DNA of 64,000 nt from Hydrangea macrophylla (taxonomy: Eukaryota > Streptophyta > Magnoliopsida > Cornales > Hydrangeaceae). The stretch is taken from assembly GCA_033977485.1 (NCBI GenBank), contig CM066988.1, positions 77,101,669 through 77,165,668 on the forward strand, given 5' to 3'. The notes below the pieces were generated by a model that saw nothing but the letters and a program-made list of their open reading frames with translations, was not told where the DNA came from and made no database searches. This document shows positions 1-9,407 of this stretch, piece by piece. Position 1 is the stretch's first letter. Each line of letters starts with the position of its first letter. Both the position numbers and the translations under genes were made by a program.

Positions 1-584
1 TATTTCTACGCAAATTTTTTTAGTTCAATTCAAGACTTTGAAAGAAAAAGGATGCAGAATTATTTTTTTATTTACTTAAACACAATAGATCCTCTCAAAA
101 TAATATTCAATTTAATTAGTTATTTTGATATATATCTACTCATTTGAAAACTAACTGATTGCATAAAGATAATTTATAACGGTATGACCTAAATGTTAGA
201 TATTTTCTCACGCTCGATGACCACCTTCCCCAATTTTATATTAGGGGGTATATGGATACAAGTAGGGATAATGGAAAATAATAAGGGATCAGTTCCAATA
301 TTATTTTTTTTAAGTGTTCAAGGTTCTTTAGTTTTTCTTTAGATCAAAATAACCCTCAAATGTTATTTATGTGAGTTTTACCAACAAATCAACACATTTA
401 CTAAAAACAATTTTTCGTAATTTTTTAATGTTCAAAATGCCATAACTTTCAAAATACAAATTCGTTTTTGATAAATTTTATATATCCGTGATCTATAAAA
501 CAAGATGCATATTGATCACAAAAATTTTTGAAAAAAAAAAAATTTCCAAAATTTTGCAGCTCAAAAACGGATGTAAAAAAAATG
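1..584. other. AT-rich intergenic DNA, no gene seen
   Basis: The stretch is AT-rich with many homopolymer runs. I see no conserved coding signal on either strand and no terminal repeats apart from the MITE that begins at 585. The short open frames here have no recognisable composition or motif. Confidence 0.6.
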
Positions 585-836
585 CTCTCTTCGTCCCTTT
601 TTTTGAGTCCTATATTCCATTTTGGGATACCCCAAAATTAGTGTCCACTTTCCTAAATTGGCATACAATTTTTACTTACTTTCCAAAACTACCCTTCCTT
701 GAAATCTACACCAAGACAAAACTAAAAAAGTTATTGTAATGATTAGGGGCAATTGTGGAAAATAGATGTAGATTCTTTTTGTCCCTTTAATAAGTTGAGT
801 TCCCAAAGATAGACTCAAAAAAAGGGACGGAGGGAG
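585..836. mobile_element. Stowaway-type (Tc1/mariner) MITE
   Basis: A 252-bp AT-rich non-coding unit is bounded by terminal inverted repeats. The right end reads gggacggagggag and the left end ctctcttcgtccc, which is its reverse complement with two mismatches. The right end abuts a TA dinucleotide (837-838); the left flank is TG, a decayed TA. The terminal word CTCCCTCCGTCCC is the hallmark of plant Stowaway elements, which are moved in trans by mariner-like transposases and duplicate TA. There is no transposase ORF inside, as expected. Confidence 0.82.
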
Positions 837-959
837 TACTATTTTTTGCAAAATCAACACTTCCATTACGTAGATTTCGAAAAATTAGCCCAAATGAAAA
901 TAATAATAATAATAAATCGTCCAAAATGGCCACAGAATCGCAAAGTTATGTTCATTTTA

Positions 960-1345
960 TAACATGTTACTGTCTTTAAGTGCTGCCCAACCTGCCCAGG
1001 TAATGTTACTGCCTTTAAGTGCCTACCCAGGTAATGTTACTAATATTGTTCAGGTGCAATAACATATCATCAAATATAAAACATTTTTTCAAATATAGTA
1101 AAATATCATTGTCACAAAAAAAATTGACAAAATTAGGGTCATATAGCATATGTCACTGCCTTTAAATACTATCCCCATGCAAAAAATAGTAACATATCAT
1201 CAAAGATTAGTAAAATAGTATTGCACAAAGAGACAGTAACATTTCTCCAAATTGACCAATTAATCACAAACTTATGGTCATTTTTCATGTCACTGCCTTT
1301 ATAAATTTGTCCAAGTAAAGACATTAACATATCATCGAAGGCAAA
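960..1345. repeat. Degenerate tandem repeat, unit about 135 bp
   Basis: The phrase gttactgcctttaa or gtcactgcctttaa recurs near 966, 1005, 1152 and 1289, and aacatatcat recurs at 1061, 1191 and 1326. Both recurrences give a period of about 130-145 bp with heavy divergence. No coding capacity is seen. It could be a minisatellite remnant or the internal repeat of an older element that I cannot name. Confidence 0.55.
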
Positions 1346-1359
1346 ATATTTTTTCAAGG

Positions 1360-1528
1360 GCAAGTCTATAGTGAGCAGTTTCTCATATGAGAAGGATGGT
1401 TTTAACCATTGGATGAGCATCTAGCAATAAATGCATCTCCAGATTCTTGGAAATCTTATAGCCAGATGCTCATCCAACGATTAAAACCTACCTTCTCATA
1501 TGAGAAGCTTATCACAATAGACTTACCA
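1360..1528. repeat. Imperfect inverted repeat (about 63-bp arms, 41-bp spacer)
   Basis: The left arm (1360-1422) is the near reverse complement of the right arm (1464-1528). Both contain tctcatatgaga and ggatgagcatct or its complement. Transcription would give a long hairpin. It lies next to the left LTR of element A, whose first base is 1555, so it may be a small hairpin-type MITE or a foldback fragment at the insertion site. No clear target duplication was found. Confidence 0.6.
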
Positions 1529-1554
1529 TTTTTCCAAAGCTTATACTATGTCAC

Positions 1555-2873
1555 TGATTGGAAGAGAACAAGTCCTGATTACAGACCTTAATTCACGTTT
1601 GGTAGAACCTTTTATCTTGTTTTTGAGTACTTTTACTTTGTTTTTCATTTTCTGTCAGGATTTCGAAGAAAGCAAGAGTTTCAGGCTTAATAAGGAGAAA
1701 AGGCAGAAAGAAAGAACAAGAAAAAGCCACCTCGCACGAGTGGCCTGCTCACGCGACAATCCGCAACATCGCTCATGCAGCCCGCTCGCGCGATCCGTAC
1801 AAAAAAGTGAAAATGCGTATTTTTGAGTGCTGAAGACCCCTACGTGAACGAAACTGCCTAATTACGTCCAGAAAGGAAAATATTGCAGTTTCTGTCAGAA
1901 TAGGTTTACCAAAGCTCTCATAAACCCTCTACAACTATATGTAGATCAATCTAAAGCAATTGGGGGGTTACTCATCCTTACACACATTATTAGACATCAA
2001 CTTTGGAGGCAAGGAGAAGAAGAAGATCTAGTTTGAAGGTTTCTGATGGCTACAATCAACTTCATCTCAATGTTTTCCTCAATTATGCGCAACTAAACCA
2101 CTCTTCTAGGGGGTTTCAATGAAACCCTAGCTATGAAAGGGGGATTTCATCGCTTTTTTACTTTATGATTTAATGTATTGGATAGTAATTGCATGTTTGA
2201 GGATTATATTTATATAATCGATTTTAATGATGATAATCAAGAGTACTTTGGATCTATTCTTGTCTTAGATTTTTCCTTATGCTTATTGAACCCAATATTC
2301 CTTAATTTCAGTGACTATTAGGAATATTTACACACAATAGTGCTTATGTGATTGCAATGTTTACATCTTTTATAATTCATGCTTAGGAAAGATGAGTTAT
2401 GCTACACCCTAGTTATAGGTAGATCATTCATGTGAACCGAAGATGAGTTATGCTTAGATTGAACTAGCGATACCCTCTTGTTAGTACTATTGGGCTTGTA
2501 GCTACGATATATCGTGACTATCCAATCATAAAACTTAAAGTAGAAAGTTTAGACCCCCGATGCATAGTTAGTGGTGGATTTGTAATCCTAGATCTCATCC
2601 ACTAATATTAAAACAACTTTCAATCTTGCAATCGTTTACCTAGTTTAATTTTAGAATATTACTCCCATAATTCTATAGTTTAATTTCATAGTTTAGTTAA
2701 TAGTAGAAATTAAATCAACAACCAATCAAACTTCTGTTTTCAATAACTAAATAGATTTAGGTTTTTCTAATTAAAGGATAAAAATAACCAATCCCTGTGG
2801 GTTCGACCTTTACTTTCACACTACAAATGCTTTAAAGTAAAGCATACTTTTTATCTTGATTCTAAGAAGATCA
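1555..2873 (+). repeat. 5' LTR of element A
   Basis: It starts TGATTGGAAGAGAAC and ends ATCA directly before a primer-binding site. The start and the whole order of blocks parallel the LTR of element D, which begins TGATCGGGAGAGAAC. It holds a degenerate CG-rich palindrome cluster (about 1730-1797) and a weak TATA-like word near 1927. The five bases before it are GTCAC; the matching right-hand copy is not in the window. Confidence 0.8.
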
Positions 2874-2878
2874 ATTTT

Positions 2879-2896
2879 TGGCGCCATTGCCGGGGA
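2879..2896 (+). promoter_or_regulatory. Primer-binding site of A (tRNA-Asp)
   Basis: TGGCGCCATTGCCGGGGA lies five bases after the LTR end. It differs at one base from the perfect site in elements B and D, which is complementary to the 3' end of plant tRNA-Asp. This primes minus-strand cDNA synthesis and fixes the orientation of A as plus. Confidence 0.88.
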
Positions 2897-3162
2897 TTGC
2901 GATATTTTTGCCATTAATTTTTAGAATCTTTATTTAGATAGTTAGTAAATATTATCTTAGATTTTATTTTCTTTATTTCTAGTTTAATTTTCGAGTCGCT
3001 AAATTATCCGTGTTGTTGCAGCTTACAAGTCATCAAAGTCTAGTTAGTTCGAGTGGAGCAGCAGTGCACGTCAACTGAGCTTACGTAAACCTGAAAATAA
3101 AATTGCAATCAATTGAAAAATATCAAGTAAACTCGTTGTTTTAAATTTTGCATCAAACCACT

Positions 3163-3384
3163 GTAAGTCAGGGCGCTGAGATGCAATTACTTGCATCAGG
3201 TTAGGTTTGGAGTGAGCACTGCATTAGCTAGGAAACCCGGGGCACTGGGCTTTGACGCGAATCACTGCTTAACAGGATAACTACATGCATCATAGCAGTA
3301 TTGTGTGCTTGCGTGCTTGATTAATTACGTAGTTTATTTTCTTATTTGGTTAAGTTAGTCTTTATCATAGTGTCAGTTCTTTAG
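3163..3384 (+). promoter_or_regulatory. Candidate leader intron of A just upstream of gag
   Basis: A perfect GTAAGT follows aaaccact at 3163, and a 3' splice site (ttctttag) ends at 3384, four bases before the gag ATG at 3388. Element D has the same two signals at 28620 and 28853. The block between them is strongly conserved, including gctaggaaacccggggc. A spliced leader is an inference; the conserved block could equally be an RNA packaging or translation element. Confidence 0.5.
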
Positions 3385-3512
3385 TTTATGTTTGGTACCC
3401 GTTCGAGTAAAACTAAATTACATTTGCTTGATCTTGAACTTGAACGAACCCTTAGAGTCCTTAGGTCTTCAACCCAAGCTTTTAGAGCTCGATTGATGCT
3501 AGACGATGAATC

Positions 3513-3754
3513 TGAAGAAATTCAGAAACTGAACAAGAGATTGAAGAACTGAATATTTTCTGTATTGATTTTTCTTTTTCCTTGAATTACAGAGAGCTCT
3601 CATGTGCTCTCTTATAGAAGAGCACTTGACATTTTTCTACAGTTTGTTACAACAGAATTCGTTATTAAGAGAATGTTACTGATCATAACAGATTCTAACA
3701 TATATCTAGTGTAAGTGATACACTTTATAATTGGTGAGCTCATTATTCTTAACA
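3513..3754 (-). repeat. 3' LTR of Copia-1 (full length, 242 bp)
   Basis: In element orientation it starts TGTTAAGAATAATGAG and ends TTTCTTCA. It lies between the GAATC duplication and the polypurine tract. The part at 3513-3638 has no counterpart in the other LTR. Confidence 0.9.
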
Positions 3755-3763
3755 TCCCCCCTC
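3755..3763 (-). promoter_or_regulatory. Polypurine tract of Copia-1
   Basis: On the minus strand GAGGGGGGA abuts the TG start of the 3' LTR. This is the plus-strand primer for reverse transcription. Confidence 0.85.
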
Positions 3764-3785
3764 AAGATGATGGTGGGAGCCAGAA

Positions 3786-6700
3786 TTATCTTGAAGTGAC
3801 TGAAAGAGGCATTAAGCGAGACTTCAAATCTTTAAACCTTGGAATTGGAAGAGACTTAGTAAATAAGTCAGCTAACTGATCTTGAGAAGACACATGTAAC
3901 ACTTTCAGAGACTTGGCTGCAATTTTCTCCCTGACAAAGTGGTAATCAACTTCGATGTGTTTTGTTCTGGCATGAAAGATTGGGTTAGCTGCAAGGGCCA
4001 AGGCACTGATGTTATCACACCAGAGAATGGGTGAATTAGGTAGCACAATATGTAGATCAGTCAGAAGTTGCTTGAGCCATAACACTTCAGCTGCAGTGTT
4101 GGCCAAGGCCTTGTATTCTGCTTCTGTACTTGACCTGGCCACAGTGGGCTGTTTCTTAGCAGACCAAGAGAGTAGATTGGAACCTAAGAAAATACAAGAG
4201 CCAGTAGTAGATCTTCTGTCCAGACTATCACCTGCCCAATCAGCATCTGAAAAACCATGCAAAGTAATAGGACCAGATTGAAAAATTAAGCCATGGTCTA
4301 GAGTTCCTTTAAGATACTTGAGAATTCTTTTCAGAGCTTGAAAATGACAGTTGAGAGGATTGTGGAGATGCTGACAGACTTTATTAACAGCATAAGAAAT
4401 GTCTGGCCTTGTAATAGTAAGGTACTGCAATGATCCAACCAAGCTTCTGTAGAGAAGAGGATTATTATATGGAGTTTCATCCAATAACAGAGATGCTTTA
4501 ACTGCTGTGGGAGAAGCAGTAGGCTTGCAATCTGTCATAGAGGCTTTAGCAAGTATATCTGTAGCATATTTCTGTTGAGAACATATAAGACCTGAAGAGG
4601 TATGCTGAACCTCAATTCCCAGAAAGTAATGCAATGTCCCTAAGTCCTTCATTGCAAATGTGGATTGCATTGCAGAGACAAACTGACTAATGCATTGTGA
4701 ACTACTGCCTGTGATTATTATATCATCCACATAGACAAGAATGATGATTACTTGATTGGAATTATGCTGAACAAATAGGGATGAATCAGCTAGGCTGTTG
4801 ACAAAGCCATGTTGCAGCAAAAATCTGGAAAGGGTAGCAAACCAGGCTCTAGGGGCTTGCTTTAGGCCATACAAGGCCTTATAGAGTTTGCACACCTTCT
4901 GAGGATGAGTGGAATCAGTGAAACCAGGTGGTTGTGACATATATACCTCTTCCTCTAAGAGACCATGTAAGAAGGCATTAGAAACATCCAATTGTTTGAG
5001 TTGCCATCCAAAATGAAGAGCCAAAGAGATCACCAACCTAATAGTTGGTTGCTTAACCACAGGACTGAATGTCTCAAAGTAATCTAATCCTTCTGTCTGA
5101 GTAAATCCTTTTGCCACTAGTCTAGCTTTGTATCTAGCTATGGAACCATCTGCATTTTTCTTGATTTTGTATATCCACTTACAACCAATAAGAGATTTTT
5201 CAGGTGGTAAATCAACTAAAGACCAAGTATGCTGTGCCAATAGAGCATTGTACTCTTCAGACATTGCTCTCCTCCATACTGAAGAGGAATTAGCTTGATG
5301 GAAGGTAAGGGGTTCAGTAGTTAAAAATTCAGAATCTGTAGTAACAGTAACCACATGTGCTGAGGGAAGAAAAGGCTTTTTAGGTTTGGAAATACCAGCT
5401 TTTAGTCTAGTAACCATAGAGTGAGAATTAGAGGAAGTGGAGATTGGTGGTGAAGAAGGAGACTGATGGACAATAGGAATAGAGTCTGGAACAGAGATAG
5501 ACACTGTGGAAGATATAGGAACTGTGGGAAGAGAAGAGATAGAAGCAGAGGATGAAGTAGAGGAAGATGAATTTGAGAGAGACATGTCTGTAGTAGGAGA
5601 AGGAATAAAGGAAGGAAGAAAAGGAGATCTGGATGTGCTAGGACTAAGGGAAGATGAGGATGATGAGGAAGGAGACATGGAAGTAGTGAATGAGGTAGAA
5701 AAAGGAAATTGATTCTCAACAAATTGAACATGTCTGGAAGTAAAAACTTGACCAGATTGAATGTCAAGGCACCTGTAACCTTTGGAACTTGCAGCATAGC
5801 CTATGAAAACACAACACTTTGACTTTTGCTGAAGTTTGGAAGTTCTATAAGGCAAAAGCCAAGGGTAGCAACAACAACCAAATACTCTAAATGAAGAGTA
5901 GTCAGGGGATAGATGAAATAGACTTTCATAAGGAGACTTAAATTGAATGACTGAAGATGGCAGCCTATTTATCAAAAAAGTTGCTGTAAGTATGGCATCT
6001 GGCCAGTACTTAGGAGGCATAGAAGAATGATTGAGCAAGGTGAGAGTAGTTTCAAGGAGATGTCTGTGCTTTCTTTCACTGACACCATTTTGCTCAGGGG
6101 TATGAGGACAAGTGGTTTGATGTTGAATACCATGAAGAGCAAGAAAGGAAGCCATAGGCTTATTCACATATTCACCCCCATTGTCAGTTCTGAGAATCTT
6201 AAGCTTGGTGGTGAATTGATTTTCAACCAGATTTTTAAAGGAAACAAAGGTAGAGAAAACATCTGATTTAAGTTTTAAAGGATATAGCCAAGTGAATCTG
6301 GAGAAATCATCAATGAACACAACATAAAACCTATAACCAGAAACTGATAGAGTGGAAGTGGGGCCCCACACATCACTGTGAATAATTTCTAAGGGATTTT
6401 TGGCAGAAGTTTGTGATGGAAAGAAAGGAAGCCTTTTACTTTTGGAGGCTAGACATGGATGACAAGAGATGTTAGAAGAAATTGAGCATGGAATTTGGTG
6501 TTTGTGAGAGATAAGATTCATAATCTTGATAGAAGGATGACCCAATCGATAATGCCAAGTGGGTGGGATCTGAATAGATGTAAAGGCAGTGGGAGAAGGT
6601 GATGCCAAATTATTGAGTGAAGTAGGAGACAGAGAATAAAGCCCTTGATGGCATGGTACTTGAAGAAGAACTTGATTAGTGAATTTATCTTGGATTACAA

Positions 6701-8342
6701 AACCTTGAGAATCAAAAATGAGTCTACAATTATTATCCCTGGCAAGTTGATATACAGAAAGGAGATTATGATTTAGCTGAGGAGCATGAAGAATTTGAGA
6801 GAGTAGAAGTGATTTAGAAGGAGTTGACAGAAGCCCATCTCCAGTATGTGCTATCTGAACTGAATTCCCATTTGCCACAGAGACTGTATTGACACCATGA
6901 TATGGACTGGGCAATGGAAGATGAGTAAGATCATTGGTCAGATGACTTGTAGCTCCTGTGTCAAGAAACCACTGAGCTTGAGAAGGTGAGGAGGTATGAG
7001 TAAAAAAGGCATGAAGAGAATTGGGATCAGAAGAACCAGAATTAGAGGAATCAGTAGGATTTGGAGGGTCAGAATAAGAGTACCATTCTGGTGGTGCTGG
7101 AGAAGCAGGGTTGAGTGAGGATGAGTCATAAGACTGAGAAAGATGTTGAATAGGAGGAGTGGGTAGGAGAGGCAAGGAATTATGATATGGAATTGGGTTA
7201 GAAGAATCTGAAAGAGATGTAGTGGAATTGAGTGAAGATGGTGGATGAGTATAAACCAGATAGGCTTGAGAATGTCCTTGGAAATTAGGATTGAAAGGCC
7301 TTTGATGAGAGTTCTGAGGATGAAACTGTGAGAATGCATTGTGATTGGACTGAGAATTAGAATTATACTGATGCTGAAAGTTAGAAGGAGTTTGGAAAGA
7401 AGAATTATACCTATGAAAACACTCAGCAGCAACATGGTTACTCTTTCCACAGATCTGACAATACACTCTGAATTGATTATTTCTTCCATTTCCTCTTCCT
7501 CTGTTGTTTCTATTTCGACCACCACCCCTAAAATTCTGATTAAAGTTATGCACATTCTGGTAGTTTTCTGATGAAGCTTGAGGAACATTAACAGGCCCAC
7601 AATTTCCAGATGAAGAAGATAACTTGCCTTGCATGTTCTTATCAACTACTGCTAGAGCAGACACTTTTTGCCCTATTGCCATTAACTCTTTTTCACGATT
7701 TTGGTGAATTTCTTCAGATCGAAGAAGAGCATGTAAATCATAGAAGGAAATTGACTGAGTTGTGGCCCTTAGAGTGGTTTTCAAGGAAGAATATTCTTGT
7801 GAGAGTCCATTAACAGTATAAAGAACAAGATCATCTTCATTTACTGGAGATCCAGCTGCTGAAAGTTTATCAGCACAATCCTTGATTTTATCAAGATACT
7901 CATCCATGGTGCTTTGATCTTTACTAGCATTTAGTAGTTTAAGTTTTAATTCATGAACATGTGAACGAGAAGAGGACATATATCTCTTAGCTAGATAATC
8001 CCAAATTTCAGAAGCATGATCAATTCCCAGAATTTGTGGAAGAATTGCAGGTGAGATTATGGCATTCATACAACTAACAAGTTGATTATCAATATCAGTC
8101 CATTCAAGAAATTCAGAGTTTGTTATTTGATTACCTTCTTCATCTATTGAGAATCGAGGCGGCTGAGAACTTGATCCATCAACATACTTCAATAAATGAT
8201 TAGCTCTCAGTGCATTCCTTACTTGAAGTTGCCAAACCATATAGTTTGTCTGATCGAGTCTGACATTGACAAGAGATGATAAATTTGATACGAAGAACAC
8301 TAAATCTGCGGGTGGATTGAGTGATTGTAGCTGGTTCACCAT
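3786..8342 (-). CDS. gag-pol: Copia-1 Gag-Pol polyprotein, intact (about 1518 aa)
   Basis: A single open frame encodes every protein needed for a Copia life cycle. The first ATG (8342) gives MVNQ; an earlier in-frame start would be a TTG and is not used here. Order with rough residues: gag of copia type (10-230); zinc knuckle CX2CX4HX4C (near 300); aspartic protease with DTGA (about 460); the GAG-pre-integrase block with WHYRLGHPS (about 610); integrase with HSDVWGP, RTDNGGEY and a GVSERKHR glutamate (655-755); reverse transcriptase with YVDD (about 1202); RNase H with TEAEYKA (about 1409). The length is normal for the family. The gene can probably still be translated, but its own RNA cannot be copied normally because the primer-binding site is missing. 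Confidence 0.95.
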   Translation of the reverse strand: MVNQLQSLNPPADLVFFVSNLSSLVNVRLDQTNYMVWQLQVRNALRANHLLKYVDGSSSQPPRFSIDEEGNQITNSEFLEWTDIDNQLVSCMNAIISPAILPQILGIDHASEIWDYLAKRYMSSSRSHVHELKLKLLNASKDQSTMDEYLDKIKDCADKLSAAGSPVNEDDLVLYTVNGLSQEYSSLKTTLRATTQSISFYDLHALLRSEEIHQNREKELMAIGQKVSALAVVDKNMQGKLSSSSGNCGPVNVPQASSENYQNVHNFNQNFRGGGRNRNNRGRGNGRNNQFRVYCQICGKSNHVAAECFHRYNSSFQTPSNFQHQYNSNSQSNHNAFSQFHPQNSHQRPFNPNFQGHSQAYLVYTHPPSSLNSTTSLSDSSNPIPYHNSLPLLPTPPIQHLSQSYDSSSLNPASPAPPEWYSYSDPPNPTDSSNSGSSDPNSLHAFFTHTSSPSQAQWFLDTGATSHLTNDLTHLPLPSPYHGVNTVSVANGNSVQIAHTGDGLLSTPSKSLLLSQILHAPQLNHNLLSVYQLARDNNCRLIFDSQGFVIQDKFTNQVLLQVPCHQGLYSLSPTSLNNLASPSPTAFTSIQIPPTWHYRLGHPSIKIMNLISHKHQIPCSISSNISCHPCLASKSKRLPFFPSQTSAKNPLEIIHSDVWGPTSTLSVSGYRFYVVFIDDFSRFTWLYPLKLKSDVFSTFVSFKNLVENQFTTKLKILRTDNGGEYVNKPMASFLALHGIQHQTTCPHTPEQNGVSERKHRHLLETTLTLLNHSSMPPKYWPDAILTATFLINRLPSSVIQFKSPYESLFHLSPDYSSFRVFGCCCYPWLLPYRTSKLQQKSKCCVFIGYAASSKGYRCLDIQSGQVFTSRHVQFVENQFPFSTSFTTSMSPSSSSSSSLSPSTSRSPFLPSFIPSPTTDMSLSNSSSSTSSSASISSLPTVPISSTVSISVPDSIPIVHQSPSSPPISTSSNSHSMVTRLKAGISKPKKPFLPSAHVVTVTTDSEFLTTEPLTFHQANSSSVWRRAMSEEYNALLAQHTWSLVDLPPEKSLIGCKWIYKIKKNADGSIARYKARLVAKGFTQTEGLDYFETFSPVVKQPTIRLVISLALHFGWQLKQLDVSNAFLHGLLEEEVYMSQPPGFTDSTHPQKVCKLYKALYGLKQAPRAWFATLSRFLLQHGFVNSLADSSLFVQHNSNQVIIILVYVDDIIITGSSSQCISQFVSAMQSTFAMKDLGTLHYFLGIEVQHTSSGLICSQQKYATDILAKASMTDCKPTASPTAVKASLLLDETPYNNPLLYRSLVGSLQYLTITRPDISYAVNKVCQHLHNPLNCHFQALKRILKYLKGTLDHGLIFQSGPITLHGFSDADWAGDSLDRRSTTGSCIFLGSNLLSWSAKKQPTVARSSTEAEYKALANTAAEVLWLKQLLTDLHIVLPNSPILWCDNISALALAANPIFHARTKHIEVDYHFVREKIAAKSLKVLHVSSQDQLADLFTKSLPIPRFKDLKSRLMPLSVTSR

Positions 8343-8427
8343 TGATTCTGGAAAACTTTTCAAGATGATGAAATAGATGAAGAACAGGAGAAATAGATGA
8401 AGAAAGTGGATCAGAGCTTTTGATCTA

Positions 8428-8543
8428 ACAGTTTGTTACAACAGAATTCGTTATTAAGAGAATGTTACTGATCATAACTGATTCTAACATATATCTAGTG
8501 TAAGTGATACACTTTATAATTGGTGAGCTCATTATTCTTAACA
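8428..8543 (-). repeat. 5' LTR remnant of Copia-1, truncated at its 3' half
   Basis: Only the first 116 bp of the 242-bp LTR remain (in element orientation). The sequence then jumps at the word ACAAACTGT into leader containing AAAGCTCTGATCC. The end of R/U5 and the primer-binding site are absent. It still carries the outer TG end and the right-hand GAATC duplication, so the deletion is internal and later than insertion, or occurred during reverse transcription. Confidence 0.87.
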
Positions 8544-9407
8544 GAATCCACACCTAAACTGTTGTCTTTGTTTGAGTCTTAAATTCGAAGTATTCTTAAA
8601 CATCTAAGGAAAACTAGAACTATTAAAATCGAACCTATTCTAATGATTAATTTTGGAAATAACGGGAATAATGGAAATAATCCAAATAATGGAGGCAATC
8701 CTAACATACCTCCGCCTCCACCGTTAAAAGATTATTTTACTCTCACCGCTTATATGCCACTGTCGTGCATAGAATCACCGGAAGTGACTGCATCTCACTT
8801 TAAGATCAAGTCATCGACTATCGCATTCCTTCCGTTGTTTCACGGTCGCATTAAGGAAGATCCCTATCATCATTTGGGTGAATTTCAGGATATATGTGCT
8901 ACACTAAAAATTCAAAACTTAACAGATGATGAGCTACAATTACGTCTTTTCCCATTTTCCCTTAAAGACAAAGCGAAGTATTGGCTGCAATCTTTGGAAC
9001 CAAACTCTATAAGAACATGGGATGGTTTGCATACGGCATTCCTACAAAAGTTTTTTCCCATCACTCGCACAAATCAAATTAGAAAATCTATAACGAATTT
9101 CACAATGCAAGATGGGGAAACACTTTACGATATGTGGGAATAATTTAAGGAACTTCTATGCTCTTGCCCTCATCATCAGATACCGAAATGGCAATTAGTA
9201 CAGCTTTTCTATGAAGGGCCTGTGCCTGCTGTTTGAAACAGAGTCGATACTGTTTGTGCGGGATGTTCCTCCACAAGAGTGCCGACGAAGCTTGGAAGAT
9301 ATTCGAAACCTTAAGTGAAAACTCTATGCACCAAGCTGTGTCTGTACGCCATGAAGGATATCTCCCACAACAACCAAAAAGAGAGGCTAAAGTTGAGTCA
9401 AGCCATT

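Larger units (their letters stand above)
3513..8543 (-). mobile_element. Copia-1: Ty1/Copia element (Ale/Retrofit-like) inside gag of A
   Basis: The element is on the minus strand. Its 3' LTR is 3513-3754 and its 5' LTR remnant 8428-8543. It is flanked by a perfect 5-bp duplication GAATC (3508-3512 and 8544-8548). The polypurine tract adjoins the 3' LTR. Over the shared 116 bp the two LTRs differ at one base that I can see (3689-3690 area, a versus t), so the insertion is young. The polyprotein is open from end to end, but the 5' LTR has lost 126 bp and the primer-binding site. The small LTR (242 bp) and the polyprotein type suggest the Ale/Retrofit lineage. Confidence 0.92.
3388..9407 (+). 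pseudogene. gag of element A, N-terminal part, interrupted by Copia-1
   Basis: Gag of an Athila-type element forms the capsid and binds RNA. Translation from 3388 matches the N-terminus of the intact Gag of element D up to 3512. It is then broken by Copia-1 and resumes at 8549 with the same residues expected from D. An in-frame stop lies soon after (near 8580). From 8643 a long open stretch covers the Retrotrans_gag core, with the characteristic LRLFPFSL, DKAKYWLQSLEP and FLQKFFPI blocks. Another stop follows at about 9141 and frameshifts thereafter. The second break, at 9407, is element B; the C-terminal gag resumes at 39301. It is a dead copy. Confidence 0.85.

Noticed and set aside
5506..5712. 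Acidic ORF on the plus strand inside Copia-1, and other frames overlapping 3786-8342
   Set aside because: They are antisense or shifted shadows of the Ser/Pro-rich linker of the intact polyprotein.
8343..8363. Longer start for the Copia-1 polyprotein
   Set aside because: The upstream start would be TTG; the first ATG at 8342 gives the expected N-terminus. The same reasoning rejects a TTG start at 28812 in favour of ATG 28857 in element D.
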